Shown: positions 52,302 through 61,460 of the stretch, in pieces | How the letters are laid out: each line of letters starts with the position of its first letter | How positions within the stretch are numbered: the first letter of the stretch is position 1 | Origin: Sulfobacillus benefaciens | Lineage (GTDB): Bacteria > Bacillota > Sulfobacillia > Sulfobacillales > Sulfobacillaceae | Assembly (NCBI GenBank): GCA_003023695.1 | Contig: PXYW01000013.1 | Location: 1 to 64,000 of the forward strand | Direction of reading: 5' to 3' | DNA length: 64,000 bases | Program-made: the position numbers and the translations under genes | Notes under the pieces: generated by a model | What the model saw: the letters and a program-made list of their open reading frames with translations, nothing else | Database searches by the model: none | What the model was told of the DNA's origin: nothing

Positions 52302-53969
52302 TTGGAAATTTTACAGCACTTTGATGTCATTGTGGTGGGTGCCGGTTTGGCTGGAATGCGAGCGGCACTGGAAATTGACCCCGATTTGCGGGTTGCCGTC
52401 GTAAGCAAAGTGTATCCGGTACGCTCTCATTCGGTGGCGGCTCAAGGGGGGATCAATGCTGCCATCGACCCTGAAGATAAATGGCAGGATCATGCCTTTG
52501 ACACCATTAAAGGCAGTGACTACTTAGCTGACCAAGATGCTGCAGAGTTGATGTGCGAAGACGCACCGCGTGTGGTCTATGAAATGGAGCACTGGGGCAC
52601 GATTTTTTCCCGACGTCCCGACGGTCGCATTGCCCAACGCTCATTTGGTGGGCAAGGATATCCGCGGGCCTGCTATGCGGCGGACAAAACCGGACGGGCG
52701 TTGTACCAAACCTTGTTCGAACAAAGTATTCGAAGACAAATTACCGTGCTCAAAGAATTTTTTGTGGTATCTATCGCTACTGCTCATGGACAGGTGGCTG
52801 GCGTGGTATGTATTGAGATTCGCACCGGAACTGTCGTTGGTCTTGCAGCCAAATCGGTGATTATTGCCACGGGTGGGGCAGGTATGATGTATGCCAGAAC
52901 CACGAATCCTTACATTAACTCTGGCGATGGCATGGCGATGGCATATCGTGCCGGTGTGCCGCTTAAGGACATGGAGTTTATCCAATTTCACCCGACGACA
53001 TTGCCGGGCATGAATGTCCTAATTACTGAAGGAGCCCGCGGAGAAGGGGCCTATCTCTACAATCGGGATCACGAACGTTTCATGGAACGGTATGCACCTA
53101 AACTCATGGAAGTTGCCCCTAGAGATATCGTATCCAGAGCTATCGAGACCGAAATTAGCGAAGGTCGAGGATTCGATGGAGATTATGTGCTACTGGATTT
53201 GCGGCACTTGGGAGAGAACATTATTAAGCATCGGTTAAGCGAAATTTACGATTTTGCGCTCACCTACAAAGGGATAAATCCGATATACGAACCGATTCCT
53301 GTTCAACCCGGACAACATTATATGATGGGGGGCATCGCCACAGACAAACATGGAGCCACTGAGCTGCCAGGCCTCTATGCCGCTGGGGAATGTGCAGCGG
53401 TTAGCGTCCATGGGGCCAACCGACTAGGAGCGAACTCCCTCTTGGATACACTGGTGTTTGGACGCCAAGCTGGTATTCAGGCTTCACAATTTGTTCGGAA
53501 GAACCCTGGGGTAGATTTCCCTTCAGCAGACTTAACTCGACAACAGGACATGATTTCCCGAGTTAAAGCAGCTGGTCGTCGCGAGCCCTACGGAGCCATA
53601 CGGCGAGAACTGAGAGAGACCATGACTCAGTATGTCGGAACATTTCGCGATGAACCGCGCTTGACGAAGGCTCTAAAAACGGTTCGGGCATTACAAGACC
53701 GCTATGCGGAAGCCGGAATCCAGGACCAAGGCGATGTGTTCAATTACGATTTGCTGGCTTATATCGAAACCGGCTTCTTGTTAGACCTGGCTGAGATTGT
53801 TACGGTAGGAGCACTGGCTCGCAAGGAAAGTCGGGGAGCCCATGCCCGTATCGATTATCCGGACCGCGACGACGCACAATTTTTGAGACATTTTCTGTTT
53901 ACACCGGATGGTCGTCGTGACGAACCAGTTGTTATCACCCATTATCAACCAAAAGAACGCAAATATTAA
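52302..53969 (+). CDS. sdhA: Succinate dehydrogenase flavoprotein subunit, copy 2
   Basis: A 555-residue flavoprotein starting at TTG 52302 behind AGGAGG. It has VIVVGAGLAGMRAALEI, the FAD-linking VRSHSVAAQGGINAAIDPEDKWQDHAFDT, EFIQFHPTTLPG, HYMMGGIATDKHG and HGANRLGANSLLDTLVFGRQAG. It is of the mainstream SdhA type and clearly diverged from copy 1. Confidence 0.95.
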   Translation: MEILQHFDVIVVGAGLAGMRAALEIDPDLRVAVVSKVYPVRSHSVAAQGGINAAIDPEDKWQDHAFDTIKGSDYLADQDAAELMCEDAPRVVYEMEHWGTIFSRRPDGRIAQRSFGGQGYPRACYAADKTGRALYQTLFEQSIRRQITVLKEFFVVSIATAHGQVAGVVCIEIRTGTVVGLAAKSVIIATGGAGMMYARTTNPYINSGDGMAMAYRAGVPLKDMEFIQFHPTTLPGMNVLITEGARGEGAYLYNRDHERFMERYAPKLMEVAPRDIVSRAIETEISEGRGFDGDYVLLDLRHLGENIIKHRLSEIYDFALTYKGINPIYEPIPVQPGQHYMMGGIATDKHGATELPGLYAAGECAAVSVHGANRLGANSLLDTLVFGRQAGIQASQFVRKNPGVDFPSADLTRQQDMISRVKAAGRREPYGAIRRELRETMTQYVGTFRDEPRLTKALKTVRALQDRYAEAGIQDQGDVFNYDLLAYIETGFLLDLAEIVTVGALARKESRGAHARIDYPDRDDAQFLRHFLFTPDGRRDEPVVITHYQPKERKY

Positions 53970-53980
53970 TAGAACTGCAT

Positions 53981-54009
53981 TTGACCCAGGGGGGCGTCGA
54001 TGATAACCT
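53981..54009 (+). promoter_or_regulatory. Candidate promoter of the Rrf2/iscR-like gene
   Basis: TTGACC (53981-53986) and TAACCT (54004-54009) are separated by 17 bases, 31 bases before the ATG at 54041. Confidence 0.4.
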
Positions 54010-54040
54010 AAAGACAAAGAACTCCAAAGGGCGGTGGACC

Positions 54041-54499
54041 ATGATCAAAGTATCGAGCAAAGGCCGATACAGCGTCAAGGCTGTGTACGAACTGGCTTTG
54101 CGATATGGCCAAGGTCCGGTGGCCGTGAGTTGGATCGCTAAGGCCGAAAATATTTCTGAGCAATATCTTGAACAGTTGATGCCTGCTTTGAAGAGGGCGG
54201 GCATTGTTGTAGGCATGCGGGGCGCCCAAGGCGGGTATATGCTGGGCAAACCTCCGGCGTTGATTTCAGTCTATGATGTAGTCCGTGCGGTGGAAGGGCC
54301 AATCGTGCTTACCGACTGCAGTACCGACGAAGCCAGTGGTTGTGCAGATATGGACACATGCGTCGGACCCGATGTGTGGAGCCGTGTGCAAGAAGCGGTT
54401 ACTGAGACAATGGCAGCTATGACCTTTGAGATGCTTATCGCATTGCAACGGGGAGTGGGAAAGCGTCGATTAGAACACTTGCTGGAAAGTAGGGGATGA
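54041..54499 (+). CDS. IscR-like Rrf2 family regulator
   Basis: A 152-residue Rrf2 protein with SSKGRYSVKAVYELALRYGQGPV, the winged helix ISEQYLEQLMPALKRAGIVVGMRGAQGGYML and the cysteines of DCSTDEASGCADMDTCVGP, close to the IscR cluster-binding spacing. It lies one base before mnmA, where other Firmicutes have iscR-iscS-(iscU)-mnmA. No cysteine desulfurase is present here. Confidence 0.85.
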   Translation: MIKVSSKGRYSVKAVYELALRYGQGPVAVSWIAKAENISEQYLEQLMPALKRAGIVVGMRGAQGGYMLGKPPALISVYDVVRAVEGPIVLTDCSTDEASGCADMDTCVGPDVWSRVQEAVTETMAAMTFEMLIALQRGVGKRRLEHLLESRG

Positions 54500-54500
54500 T

Positions 54501-55559
54501 ATGGGCAAGACCGTGGTTGTCGGATTGAGCGGCGGCGTCGATTCCTCGGCAGCCGCCGTTTTGCTGCAGCAACAAGGATACGATGTGGTGGGGGTGACGA
54601 TGCGGCATTTGCCTGCTGAAACCACCAACAGTTGCTGCTCGCTAGAAGCCATTATTGATGCGAGACGCGTTGCCAAAAAGCTTGGCATTCCCCATTACTT
54701 GGTTGACGTGGAAGAACCCTTTTATGAGCAAGTTATACGCCCGTTTGAGGAGGGATATTTAGCAGGGGTTACTCCCAATCCGTGTGCAATGTGCAATCGG
54801 CATATTAAGTTTGGGGCGATGTGGGATTGGGCACGAGAAAACGGAGCGGATTATTTAGCCACGGGCCATTATGTGCGGATTCGAGAAACGGATATCGGGC
54901 GGTTGCTGTTGCGCAGTCGCGACCATGCTAAGGATCAGAGCTATTTAATGTATACCTTGGGGCAGCAGGATTTGGAGCATCTTTTATTTCCACTTGGGGA
55001 ATACTCAAAGCAGGAGAGCCGAAACATCGCGGCGGATGCCGGTCTTTTAACAGCACAGAAGCCCGATAGCCAAGAACTGTGCTTTGTACCCAAAAACGAC
55101 TATCAAGGGTATTTGCGGTCTCATCGTCCAGAGGCGCTCAATCCGGGGGAGATTGTAGACACCGAGGGGCGGGTCGTAGGGGAACATCAAGGAATTGCAT
55201 TTTACACCATCGGCCAGCGGAGAGGACTGGGGATTGCTGTTAGCGAACCGCGCTATGTGGTGGGCTTGGATCACGAACACAATCGCGTAGTGGTGGGATC
55301 GCGCCACCAAGTAGAGTCCAAAGACGTCCATGTACTGGAGACACATTATGTCTTGGGAGCGCCAGCTGCCCAAACATTGTTGAGTGGACAGGCCAAAATA
55401 CGGTACAACATGGAACCGTCGGAGGCGACATGGCAAGTGCTGGAAAAAAATAGGGCAAAGGTTCAGTTTACCGAACAGCAGTGGGCGGTATCGCCGGGAC
55501 AGATTGCAGTGTTGTATCAGGATGAAGTACTCGTAGGGGGGGGCAAGATCGCTCCCTAA
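54501..55559 (+). CDS. mnmA: tRNA-specific 2-thiouridylase MnmA
   Basis: A 352-residue enzyme that thiolates U34 of Lys, Glu and Gln tRNAs. PP-loop GLSGGVDSSAAA, the first catalytic Cys in PNPCAMCNRHIKFG, ATGHYVRI and the second Cys in DSQELCFVP are intact. It needs a sulfur donor such as IscS, encoded elsewhere. Confidence 0.95.
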   Translation: MGKTVVVGLSGGVDSSAAAVLLQQQGYDVVGVTMRHLPAETTNSCCSLEAIIDARRVAKKLGIPHYLVDVEEPFYEQVIRPFEEGYLAGVTPNPCAMCNRHIKFGAMWDWARENGADYLATGHYVRIRETDIGRLLLRSRDHAKDQSYLMYTLGQQDLEHLLFPLGEYSKQESRNIAADAGLLTAQKPDSQELCFVPKNDYQGYLRSHRPEALNPGEIVDTEGRVVGEHQGIAFYTIGQRRGLGIAVSEPRYVVGLDHEHNRVVVGSRHQVESKDVHVLETHYVLGAPAAQTLLSGQAKIRYNMEPSEATWQVLEKNRAKVQFTEQQWAVSPGQIAVLYQDEVLVGGGKIAP

Positions 55560-55579
55560 GGGGAGAGGATGCGAACAAT

Positions 55580-56074
55580 ATGGTGACTCGATGGCATTTA
55601 CTGCGCTTGCCGGTGCGAGTCCAAGGCCGTCTACGCCATTGGACCTTGGTCCAAGAGGTGGTTGTTGACTGGCAATCCATGACGGTGGAAGGTTTTGTCC
55701 TGGAGTCTTCGCCGTTTCGCACGTTATATTTACCATCACAAAATGGAGTTCGGGTGACCCCAACCGGGATTGAGATACTTACACGCGCTTTAGTAGAAAA
55801 GCGGACGAGACGCTGGCGTCGGGATCGGGTTCACGAGGATTGGATTTATCGCCGGCGACAAGTTTATGACGGTACCGGCGGGGCAATTGGGTTGTTGAAA
55901 GATTTGGTGATTGACGAGGAAACGTTGGTCGTACGTCGGATTATCGTATCTCGAGGACTTTTGGCTGATTTGCTGCAGGGCTCATTGATCGTGCCCGTAG
56001 AACAACTGGCACAAGATGCGACAGGCCAGATTAAAATACGCCAACCAGGGGTAGGCTATCAAGGAACACCTTAA
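55580..56074 (+). CDS. PRC-barrel domain protein
   Basis: A 164-residue protein with two PRC-barrel-like repeats: an N-terminal RLPVRVQGRLRHWTLVQEVVVDWQSMTVEGFVL and a second IGLLKDLVIDEETLVVRRIIVSRGLLADLLQGSLIVPVEQL. In Firmicutes such proteins often sit near alaS and are linked to sporulation or membrane surfaces. Function is unknown. Confidence 0.7.
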   Translation: MVTRWHLLRLPVRVQGRLRHWTLVQEVVVDWQSMTVEGFVLESSPFRTLYLPSQNGVRVTPTGIEILTRALVEKRTRRWRRDRVHEDWIYRRRQVYDGTGGAIGLLKDLVIDEETLVVRRIIVSRGLLADLLQGSLIVPVEQLAQDATGQIKIRQPGVGYQGTP

Positions 56075-56095
56075 GAGTAAAGTGAGGCTGTAACA

Positions 56096-56290
56096 GTGGC
56101 AGTGGATCCTATCTGCCCCGGGTGCCAAGGACGCAATGTGGGTAAAGTAGGTACCGGGCAATATTATTGCTGGGAGTGTTTTATCGAGTTTCAGGTAGGT
56201 CATCGGGGAACCCGCATGTACCGTGTAGAGGCAGATGGAGAATTGTCGCGCATCGAACCGGATGCGGGATTGGAGGGGGTGACGTCATGA
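56096..56290 (+). CDS. Small zinc-ribbon protein
   Basis: A 64-residue protein with CPGCQGRNVGKVGTGQYYCWEC, two CxxC pairs suggesting one zinc. The C-terminus is polar. GTG 56096 is the likely start. Its stop overlaps the next ATG. No family assigned. Confidence 0.6.
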   Translation: MAVDPICPGCQGRNVGKVGTGQYYCWECFIEFQVGHRGTRMYRVEADGELSRIEPDAGLEGVTS

Positions 56291-56487
56291 AGCGCTATAT
56301 GAACGGGATGATGACAGGTGCATTGGTCGGTGCGGTAATGGCAGGAATCTGGCTGCTGAACCGACCTCGGCCGAGTTGGGCGAAGGTCGCCATGCGAGGG
56401 GCACGGCGGATGGGTCCTCGTGCATGGAAAGTGGCGAGGACGGGAAGCAAGGGATTGGTGCATATGGCGCGCCGCCGTTTGAGTTAG
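56287..56487 (+). CDS. Small basic membrane protein
   Basis: A 66-residue protein with one N-terminal membrane helix (MMTGALVGAVMAGIWLL) and a strongly basic tail. This layout recalls YtxH-like or other single-span proteins of Firmicutes. It is coupled to the zinc-ribbon gene by a TGA overlap. Confidence 0.55.
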   Translation: MKRYMNGMMTGALVGAVMAGIWLLNRPRPSWAKVAMRGARRMGPRAWKVARTGSKGLVHMARRRLS

Positions 56488-56515
56488 GTGTAGCAAGCAA
56501 GGTGGGAAAGCATTG

Positions 56516-57559
56516 GTGAAATTGGCATCGCGGTCAAGTCCCTTGCGATGGTATCGTTGGGGACTTTTGATCGTGTTGATGGCGGGGGGATTGCTTCTCC
56601 TGTGGTATACGCGCGCTATCCTGATGCCCTTTATCTTGGCGTTTGTGGTGGCATATTTACTAGCCCCCTTAGTGGAGGCTTTTGTTCGCCATGGGTTAAA
56701 CCGAATTGTGGCCATTTTTATTGTCTACATCTTGCTAGGTTTTGCAGTAGCCGCGGCAGTTTTGTATATGGTGCCGATTTTAGTTCAAGAAAGTGTGCAC
56801 CTGATAAAAATGGTTCCGGCATTTATCAACAGCGCCCAGGTGACGTGGAATTTATGGTTGACACGTTTACACCAGGCCCCAATTCCGTCCTCTGTCCGGT
56901 CCGCCATTAATGCGACCGGAAAGCACTTGCAAAGTCAATTATATGGTGTAGTCAAAGGAATATTTTCTGCGATTTTTGGATTGGTTCCAGGCGTGATCAG
57001 CGTGATCGTGGCGCCAGTATTGGGATTTTATTTACTAAAGGATTTGGACCGGGTTCGTTCTAGATTTTGGGATGTGGTGCCGCTTGAGTGGCGTCCGTCG
57101 ATGTTTAAGTTGGGATTTGATTTGGACCGCGCACTGAATGGATTTATCCGGGGTCAGTTATTGGTAGCCTTGGCGGTGGGTGCCTTGTCCACCACATTGG
57201 TTATCGTTTTGGGCTTGCCCTTCCCATTGCTGATTGGCGCGGTGGCAACCGTGACCGATGTCATCCCCTACGTCGGACCAATTGCAGGGGCATTACCCGC
57301 AGTAGTTTTGGCGCTGAATATTTCCCCATGGACGGCTTTGGACACAATTCTAGGATTTATCGCAATTCACCAATTGGAAGGTACGGTGATTGCTCCAAAG
57401 GTTATGGGGGAGTCGGTGGGACTTCATCCGCTGGTGGTGGTGTTCGCGATTTTGGCGGGAGGGGAACTAGGGGGGATTTTGGGGTTGTTGCTAGCAGTGC
57501 CGACGGCAGCCGTGTTGAAAGTGTTATTTAGTCATTTATACCGCCGATTTACGATCTAG
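56516..57559 (+). CDS. AI-2E family (PerM-like) transporter
   Basis: A 347-residue protein with about eight helices and the family segments ILMPFILAFVVAYLLAPLVEAF, FIRGQLLVALAVGALST and GLHPLVVVFAILAGGELGGILGLLLAVPTAAVLKV. Members transport small molecules or sodium ions, and the annotation AI-2 exporter does not prove substrate. TTG 56513 and GTG 56516 are both possible. alaS follows, as in many Firmicutes. Confidence 0.85.
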   Translation: MKLASRSSPLRWYRWGLLIVLMAGGLLLLWYTRAILMPFILAFVVAYLLAPLVEAFVRHGLNRIVAIFIVYILLGFAVAAAVLYMVPILVQESVHLIKMVPAFINSAQVTWNLWLTRLHQAPIPSSVRSAINATGKHLQSQLYGVVKGIFSAIFGLVPGVISVIVAPVLGFYLLKDLDRVRSRFWDVVPLEWRPSMFKLGFDLDRALNGFIRGQLLVALAVGALSTTLVIVLGLPFPLLIGAVATVTDVIPYVGPIAGALPAVVLALNISPWTALDTILGFIAIHQLEGTVIAPKVMGESVGLHPLVVVFAILAGGELGGILGLLLAVPTAAVLKVLFSHLYRRFTI

Positions 57560-57561
57560 CC

Positions 57562-57591
57562 TTGACCTCCCCTTGCCCGGATCGGTACAAT
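57562..57591 (+). promoter_or_regulatory. Candidate promoter of alaS
   Basis: TTGACC (57562-57567) and TACAAT (57586-57591) with an 18-base spacer lie directly after the permease gene and about 50 bases before the alaS ATG. Confidence 0.6.
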
Positions 57592-57641
57592 GAAACACAT
57601 TGGATCTAGCCATTTCCAACGAGAATAAGGTGGGGAACCCT

Positions 57642-60257
57642 ATGCGATCCGCAGATATTCGTGAGCGATTTGTTCAATATTTTCAAGAACGGGGTCATCA
57701 AAGAGTGCCGAGCTCACCATTAGTTCCGGCACAGGATCCGACTTTGTTGTTTACTAATGCCGGTATGGTGCAATTTAAAGATGTGTTTATGGGCTTAGAA
57801 GAACGTCCTTACCGGCGCGCGGTCACCGTGCAAAAATGCATGCGTGCCGGAGGCAAACATAATGACTTGGACCAGGTAGGGAAAACGGCCCGGCACCAAA
57901 CGTTTTTTGAAATGCTGGGCAATTTTTCCTTTGGGGATTATTTTAAGGCCGAAGCCATCCGGTTAGCCTGGGGATTTTTGACGGAAGAATTGAAAATATC
58001 CCCGGATGTGTTGTGGATTACGGTGTTTGAAACTGACGACGAAGCGTTTCGCCTTTGGCAAGAAATAGCGCAAGTACCTTCGGAACGTATTGTTCGCATG
58101 GGGGAAAAAGAAAATTTTTGGGCTATGGGCGATACGGGACCTTGTGGGCCGTGCAGTGAGATTTTTGTAGACCGGGGAGAGGCATTCGCCTGTGGCCCCA
58201 ACTGCGGATTGGGACGGTGCGAGTGCGACCGAATTCAAGAAGTTTGGAACTTAGTCTTTATGCAATACAATCGGGCAGCTGATGGAACATTGACTCCATT
58301 GCCCAAACCCAGCATTGACACCGGAATGGGATTGGAACGGATATCTGCCTATCTCCAAGGCGTTGATTCTAATTTCGAAACCGACTTGTTGAAACCTCTC
58401 ATTGACCAAGTCGAAAAAATGTCCGGACATGCGTACGTACCAGGACCGGAAGGGATGCCCCACCGCGTCATTGCAGACCATGTGCGTTCGGTGACGTTTT
58501 TGCTGGCTGAAGGGGTATCTTTTAGCAACTCGGACCGCGGCTACGTAATGCGCCGCATTCTTCGCCGGGCTGTGCGCTATGGGCTGTTACTGGGATTTGA
58601 CGAACCATTTCTGTGGCAATTGGTTCCGGTAGTGGGAGAAATTATGGGAAGCGCTTATCCCGAAGTGATAGAAGGCCAATCTCTGATCCAAGACCATATA
58701 CGCACTGAAGAAGAACGATTTGCCATGACACTTAGCACGGGAATGAAAGTATTAAACGAAAAGCTGAGTGGTCTGCGGCGAGGGGATACGTTGCCAGGGG
58801 AAGATGCTTTCTTTCTAGCCGACACCTACGGCTTCCCCTTGGATTTGACGTTGGACGCTGCCGAAGAGCGGGGCATTCTAGTGGATCAGGAGGCGTTTGA
58901 CCGGGCTCTGAGTGAGCAGCGGGAACGTGCCCGGCGCGGTCGGTTGAAACCGGGGCAATCTCTGCCGCATCTAGGACACGCGGTATTCGAAGGTTATCGG
59001 CATTTGCATTGGGAGCAGCAACCGATTGCTGCCATGTATATTGGCGAAGATCCCGTAGGGCGTTTGGTGACAGGGGAGACGGGCTGGCTATGGTTGTCCC
59101 ACACACCATTTTACCCTGAGGGAGGAGGCCAAGTCGCCGACGTTGGTTGGATGGCCGGAGCCCATGGGGTGGCGAAGGTTCTTAATGTCGTAAAGAACGG
59201 GCAAGATATCTGGCATTTTGTGGAAATCATCGAAGGGTATATCGATGCCCGCGAGACACTAGATCTTACAGTGGATGCCGAAAAGCGCCATGGCGCGATG
59301 AGAAATCACACGGGCACGCACTTGCTTCATGCTGCTCTCCGCAAGGTGCTGGGAGATGGCGTTCACCAAACGGGATCATACGTGGCACCAGATCGGCTGC
59401 GGTTTGATTTTTCCTATCCCAAGCCGTTGTCGCCGGGACAGATACGGGACATTGAAGACATTGTCAACCAATGGATTTTGGAAGACCGCCCGGTAGAGAC
59501 AGTGCAGATGAATCGCGATCAGGCCCAGGCAGAAGGAGCGTTGGCTTTTTTTGGGGATAAATATGGCGAAGTGGTCCGCGTGGTCAGTGTGCCAGACGCT
59601 TCCAAAGAACTGTGTGGAGGAACCCATTGTGCGCGAACTGGCGAGATTGGGCTGTTTGCTATTGTGTCTGAAATCAGTGTCGGTGGTGGTTCGAGACGGA
59701 TTGAAGCGGTTACCGGACTGAACGCCCTGGAGGCGTTTCGCATTCAACGGAGTGCGATTGATGATTTGCAATCGATCTTTCGCGGCGTCCCTGCTGAAGA
59801 ATTGGCCACACGGGTTAGCGAATTAACCGAAGCACTTCGCGATCGTGAAATCGAGGTGGAGCAACTGCGGCGATTGCAGCGGGAAGACGAAGGACGCCAG
59901 TTGGCAGCCAACCCGTGGATGTTGGGTGAATGGAAACTGGTGGTGGCAGAAGTGGGCGTGCCGTCGATTGAAGCCCTGCGTCAGGTGTTGGACGGAGCTA
60001 AACCGGTGCTGGATGGAGCAATATTAGCGGCTAGGCATGGTGACCGTGCTTCGTTCGTTGTATATTTAGGAAGAACGCTTGTGGACCGCGGACTAGATGC
60101 CCTAAATTTGGTTAAGGTATTAGCACCGCTAATCCAGGGTGGCGGTGGGGGCAAACAGGATATGGCCCAGGCAGGAGGGAAAGACCCGGACGGCATACCC
60201 AGGTTGTTGGCTGAAGCTCGCAGTATACTGTCGGAACGGCTGATCGTGGCCGGATAG
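57642..60257 (+). CDS. alaS: Alanyl-tRNA synthetase
   Basis: An 871-residue synthetase. Its class II core has [26 protein letters not shown] and [19 protein letters not shown]. The editing domain has [12 protein letters not shown] and [13 protein letters not shown], and the C-Ala domain includes [19 protein letters not shown] 57642 follows AAGGTGGGG; TTG 57600 upstream is also in frame but less likely. Confidence 0.95.
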   Translation: MRSADIRERFVQYFQERGHQRVPSSPLVPAQDPTLLFTNAGMVQFKDVFMGLEERPYRRAVTVQKCMRAGGKHNDLDQVGKTARHQTFFEMLGNFSFGDYFKAEAIRLAWGFLTEELKISPDVLWITVFETDDEAFRLWQEIAQVPSERIVRMGEKENFWAMGDTGPCGPCSEIFVDRGEAFACGPNCGLGRCECDRIQEVWNLVFMQYNRAADGTLTPLPKPSIDTGMGLERISAYLQGVDSNFETDLLKPLIDQVEKMSGHAYVPGPEGMPHRVIADHVRSVTFLLAEGVSFSNSDRGYVMRRILRRAVRYGLLLGFDEPFLWQLVPVVGEIMGSAYPEVIEGQSLIQDHIRTEEERFAMTLSTGMKVLNEKLSGLRRGDTLPGEDAFFLADTYGFPLDLTLDAAEERGILVDQEAFDRALSEQRERARRGRLKPGQSLPHLGHAVFEGYRHLHWEQQPIAAMYIGEDPVGRLVTGETGWLWLSHTPFYPEGGGQVADVGWMAGAHGVAKVLNVVKNGQDIWHFVEIIEGYIDARETLDLTVDAEKRHGAMRNHTGTHLLHAALRKVLGDGVHQTGSYVAPDRLRFDFSYPKPLSPGQIRDIEDIVNQWILEDRPVETVQMNRDQAQAEGALAFFGDKYGEVVRVVSVPDASKELCGGTHCARTGEIGLFAIVSEISVGGGSRRIEAVTGLNALEAFRIQRSAIDDLQSIFRGVPAEELATRVSELTEALRDREIEVEQLRRLQREDEGRQLAANPWMLGEWKLVVAEVGVPSIEALRQVLDGAKPVLDGAILAARHGDRASFVVYLGRTLVDRGLDALNLVKVLAPLIQGGGGGKQDMAQAGGKDPDGIPRLLAEARSILSERLIVAG

Positions 60258-60291
60258 CATAGGGGCCAATCGAGAGAAAGGAAGTGAAGGC

Positions 60292-60567
60292 ATGGAACCA
60301 TTAGATGAGACTCGTAGACTTTGGGGTCATCAGGAGGCAGAAAACCAAGCCGACGCCGTTCTGCGCGAAGTTTATAGCGCCTTAAAAGATAAGGGGTATA
60401 ACCCTATAAGTCAACTGGTTGGTTATTTGTTGTCCGGGGATCCTGCCTACATTACCAGTCACCAAGGGGCCAGAAATTTAATTCGAAGGGTTGAGCGCGA
60501 CGAGCTGTTAGAGGAATTGTTGCGCCAGTATGTTAATCAATTAGAACGACAGTCGACGGATGCCTAG
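60292..60567 (+). CDS. ireB: IreB family regulatory phosphoprotein (UPF0297)
   Basis: A 91-residue protein with [58 protein letters not shown], near-identical to the IreB family. In Enterococcus IreB is a target of the IreK kinase. It lies between alaS and ruvX in the usual Firmicute order and overlaps ruvX by eight bases. Confidence 0.95.
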   Translation: MEPLDETRRLWGHQEAENQADAVLREVYSALKDKGYNPISQLVGYLLSGDPAYITSHQGARNLIRRVERDELLEELLRQYVNQLERQSTDA

Positions 60568-61309
60568 ACGCATAATGGGATTGGACGTGGGGGATAAATG
60601 GATAGGGGTGGCGCTTAGCGACGAGCTGGGCATTTTGGCCACTGCTAAACCTCCACTGAGACGGACGGCTATGGCTAACGACGTTACAGCCCTGGCATTG
60701 ATGGCTAAAGAGTGGAATGTAAGCGAAATTGTGGTAGGATTGCCATTGAACATGAATGCAAGTGTCGGCCCTCAAGCGGAACGCACCATGGCTTTAGTGG
60801 AGCGACTGCGAAAGGTAGCGGTCTGCCGCGTGACCACATGGGACGAGCGGTTAACCACCCGGCAGGCCGAGCGATTGCTGGTGGAGCAAGATGTTCGCCG
60901 CGAAAAGCGGAAAAAATTAGTAGACGGGGTAGCGGCAGCGCTAATTTTGGAGTCGTATTTAAACTCTAAGGCGCGTTCGCGAAGAGAGGAGACAGAGATG
61001 TCGGATAACGATAAGGACCTTATAGGATCGATGGGTGAGGATGACGACGAAATCATTACATTGACCGACGAAGAGGGCAATGAGCATGAGTTTGTGGTCG
61101 TTGACGTGATTGAAGTAGAGAGTCAAGAGTATGCTATTTTGTTGCCCATTGACACGGACGATGAAGAAGAGGCGGAAGCCGTGATTTTGAGATTGGAAAA
61201 GGATGCCGATGGCGATGATATTTTGGTGGATATCGAGGCCGAGGATGAGTGGGAAAAGGTAGCTCAAGCCTACGAAGATTTACTGGAAGATGAATCCGGC
61301 GACGAGTAA
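60560..61309 (+). CDS. ruvX: RuvX (YqgF) Holliday-junction-resolvase-like protein fused to a DUF1292 domain
   Basis: A 249-residue frame. Residues 1-140 are RuvX, with [52 protein letters not shown] and a final [13 protein letters not shown]; it processes the 5' end of pre-16S rRNA or acts on DNA junctions. From residue 147 an acidic DUF1292 (YrzB) domain follows, normally a separate gene. No stop lies between them. A strong AGAGAGGAG before ATG 60998 could also start DUF1292 alone (103 residues). Confidence 0.9.
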   Translation: MPRRIMGLDVGDKWIGVALSDELGILATAKPPLRRTAMANDVTALALMAKEWNVSEIVVGLPLNMNASVGPQAERTMALVERLRKVAVCRVTTWDERLTTRQAERLLVEQDVRREKRKKLVDGVAAALILESYLNSKARSRREETEMSDNDKDLIGSMGEDDDEIITLTDEEGNEHEFVVVDVIEVESQEYAILLPIDTDDEEEAEAVILRLEKDADGDDILVDIEAEDEWEKVAQAYEDLLEDESGDE

Positions 61310-61398
61310 TGATTGTATCCGGCCCATTCGATGATGGTGGGGTCCTAATCGGCACGTCGCGGTCTGGGTGTACGAATGGGGTACTGGCCTTTGAAGCG

Positions 61399-61428
61399 GA
61401 GCCCCCCTATTGGGGGGCTCGCATTTGG
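61399..61428 (+). terminator. Intrinsic terminator
   Basis: A perfect 9-bp stem GAGCCCCCC/GGGGGGCTC (61399-61407, 61412-61420) with a four-base loop precedes GCATTTGG. It ends the alaS-ireB-ruvX unit ahead of mltG. Confidence 0.75.
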
Positions 61429-61460
61429 CACCTTATCCTATTGCAGAGAGGACCCTGCGA

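Noticed and set aside
55047-55763. 238-codon minus-strand frame over the end of mnmA
   Set aside because: Antisense shadow of mnmA; composition is atypical and no motif is present.
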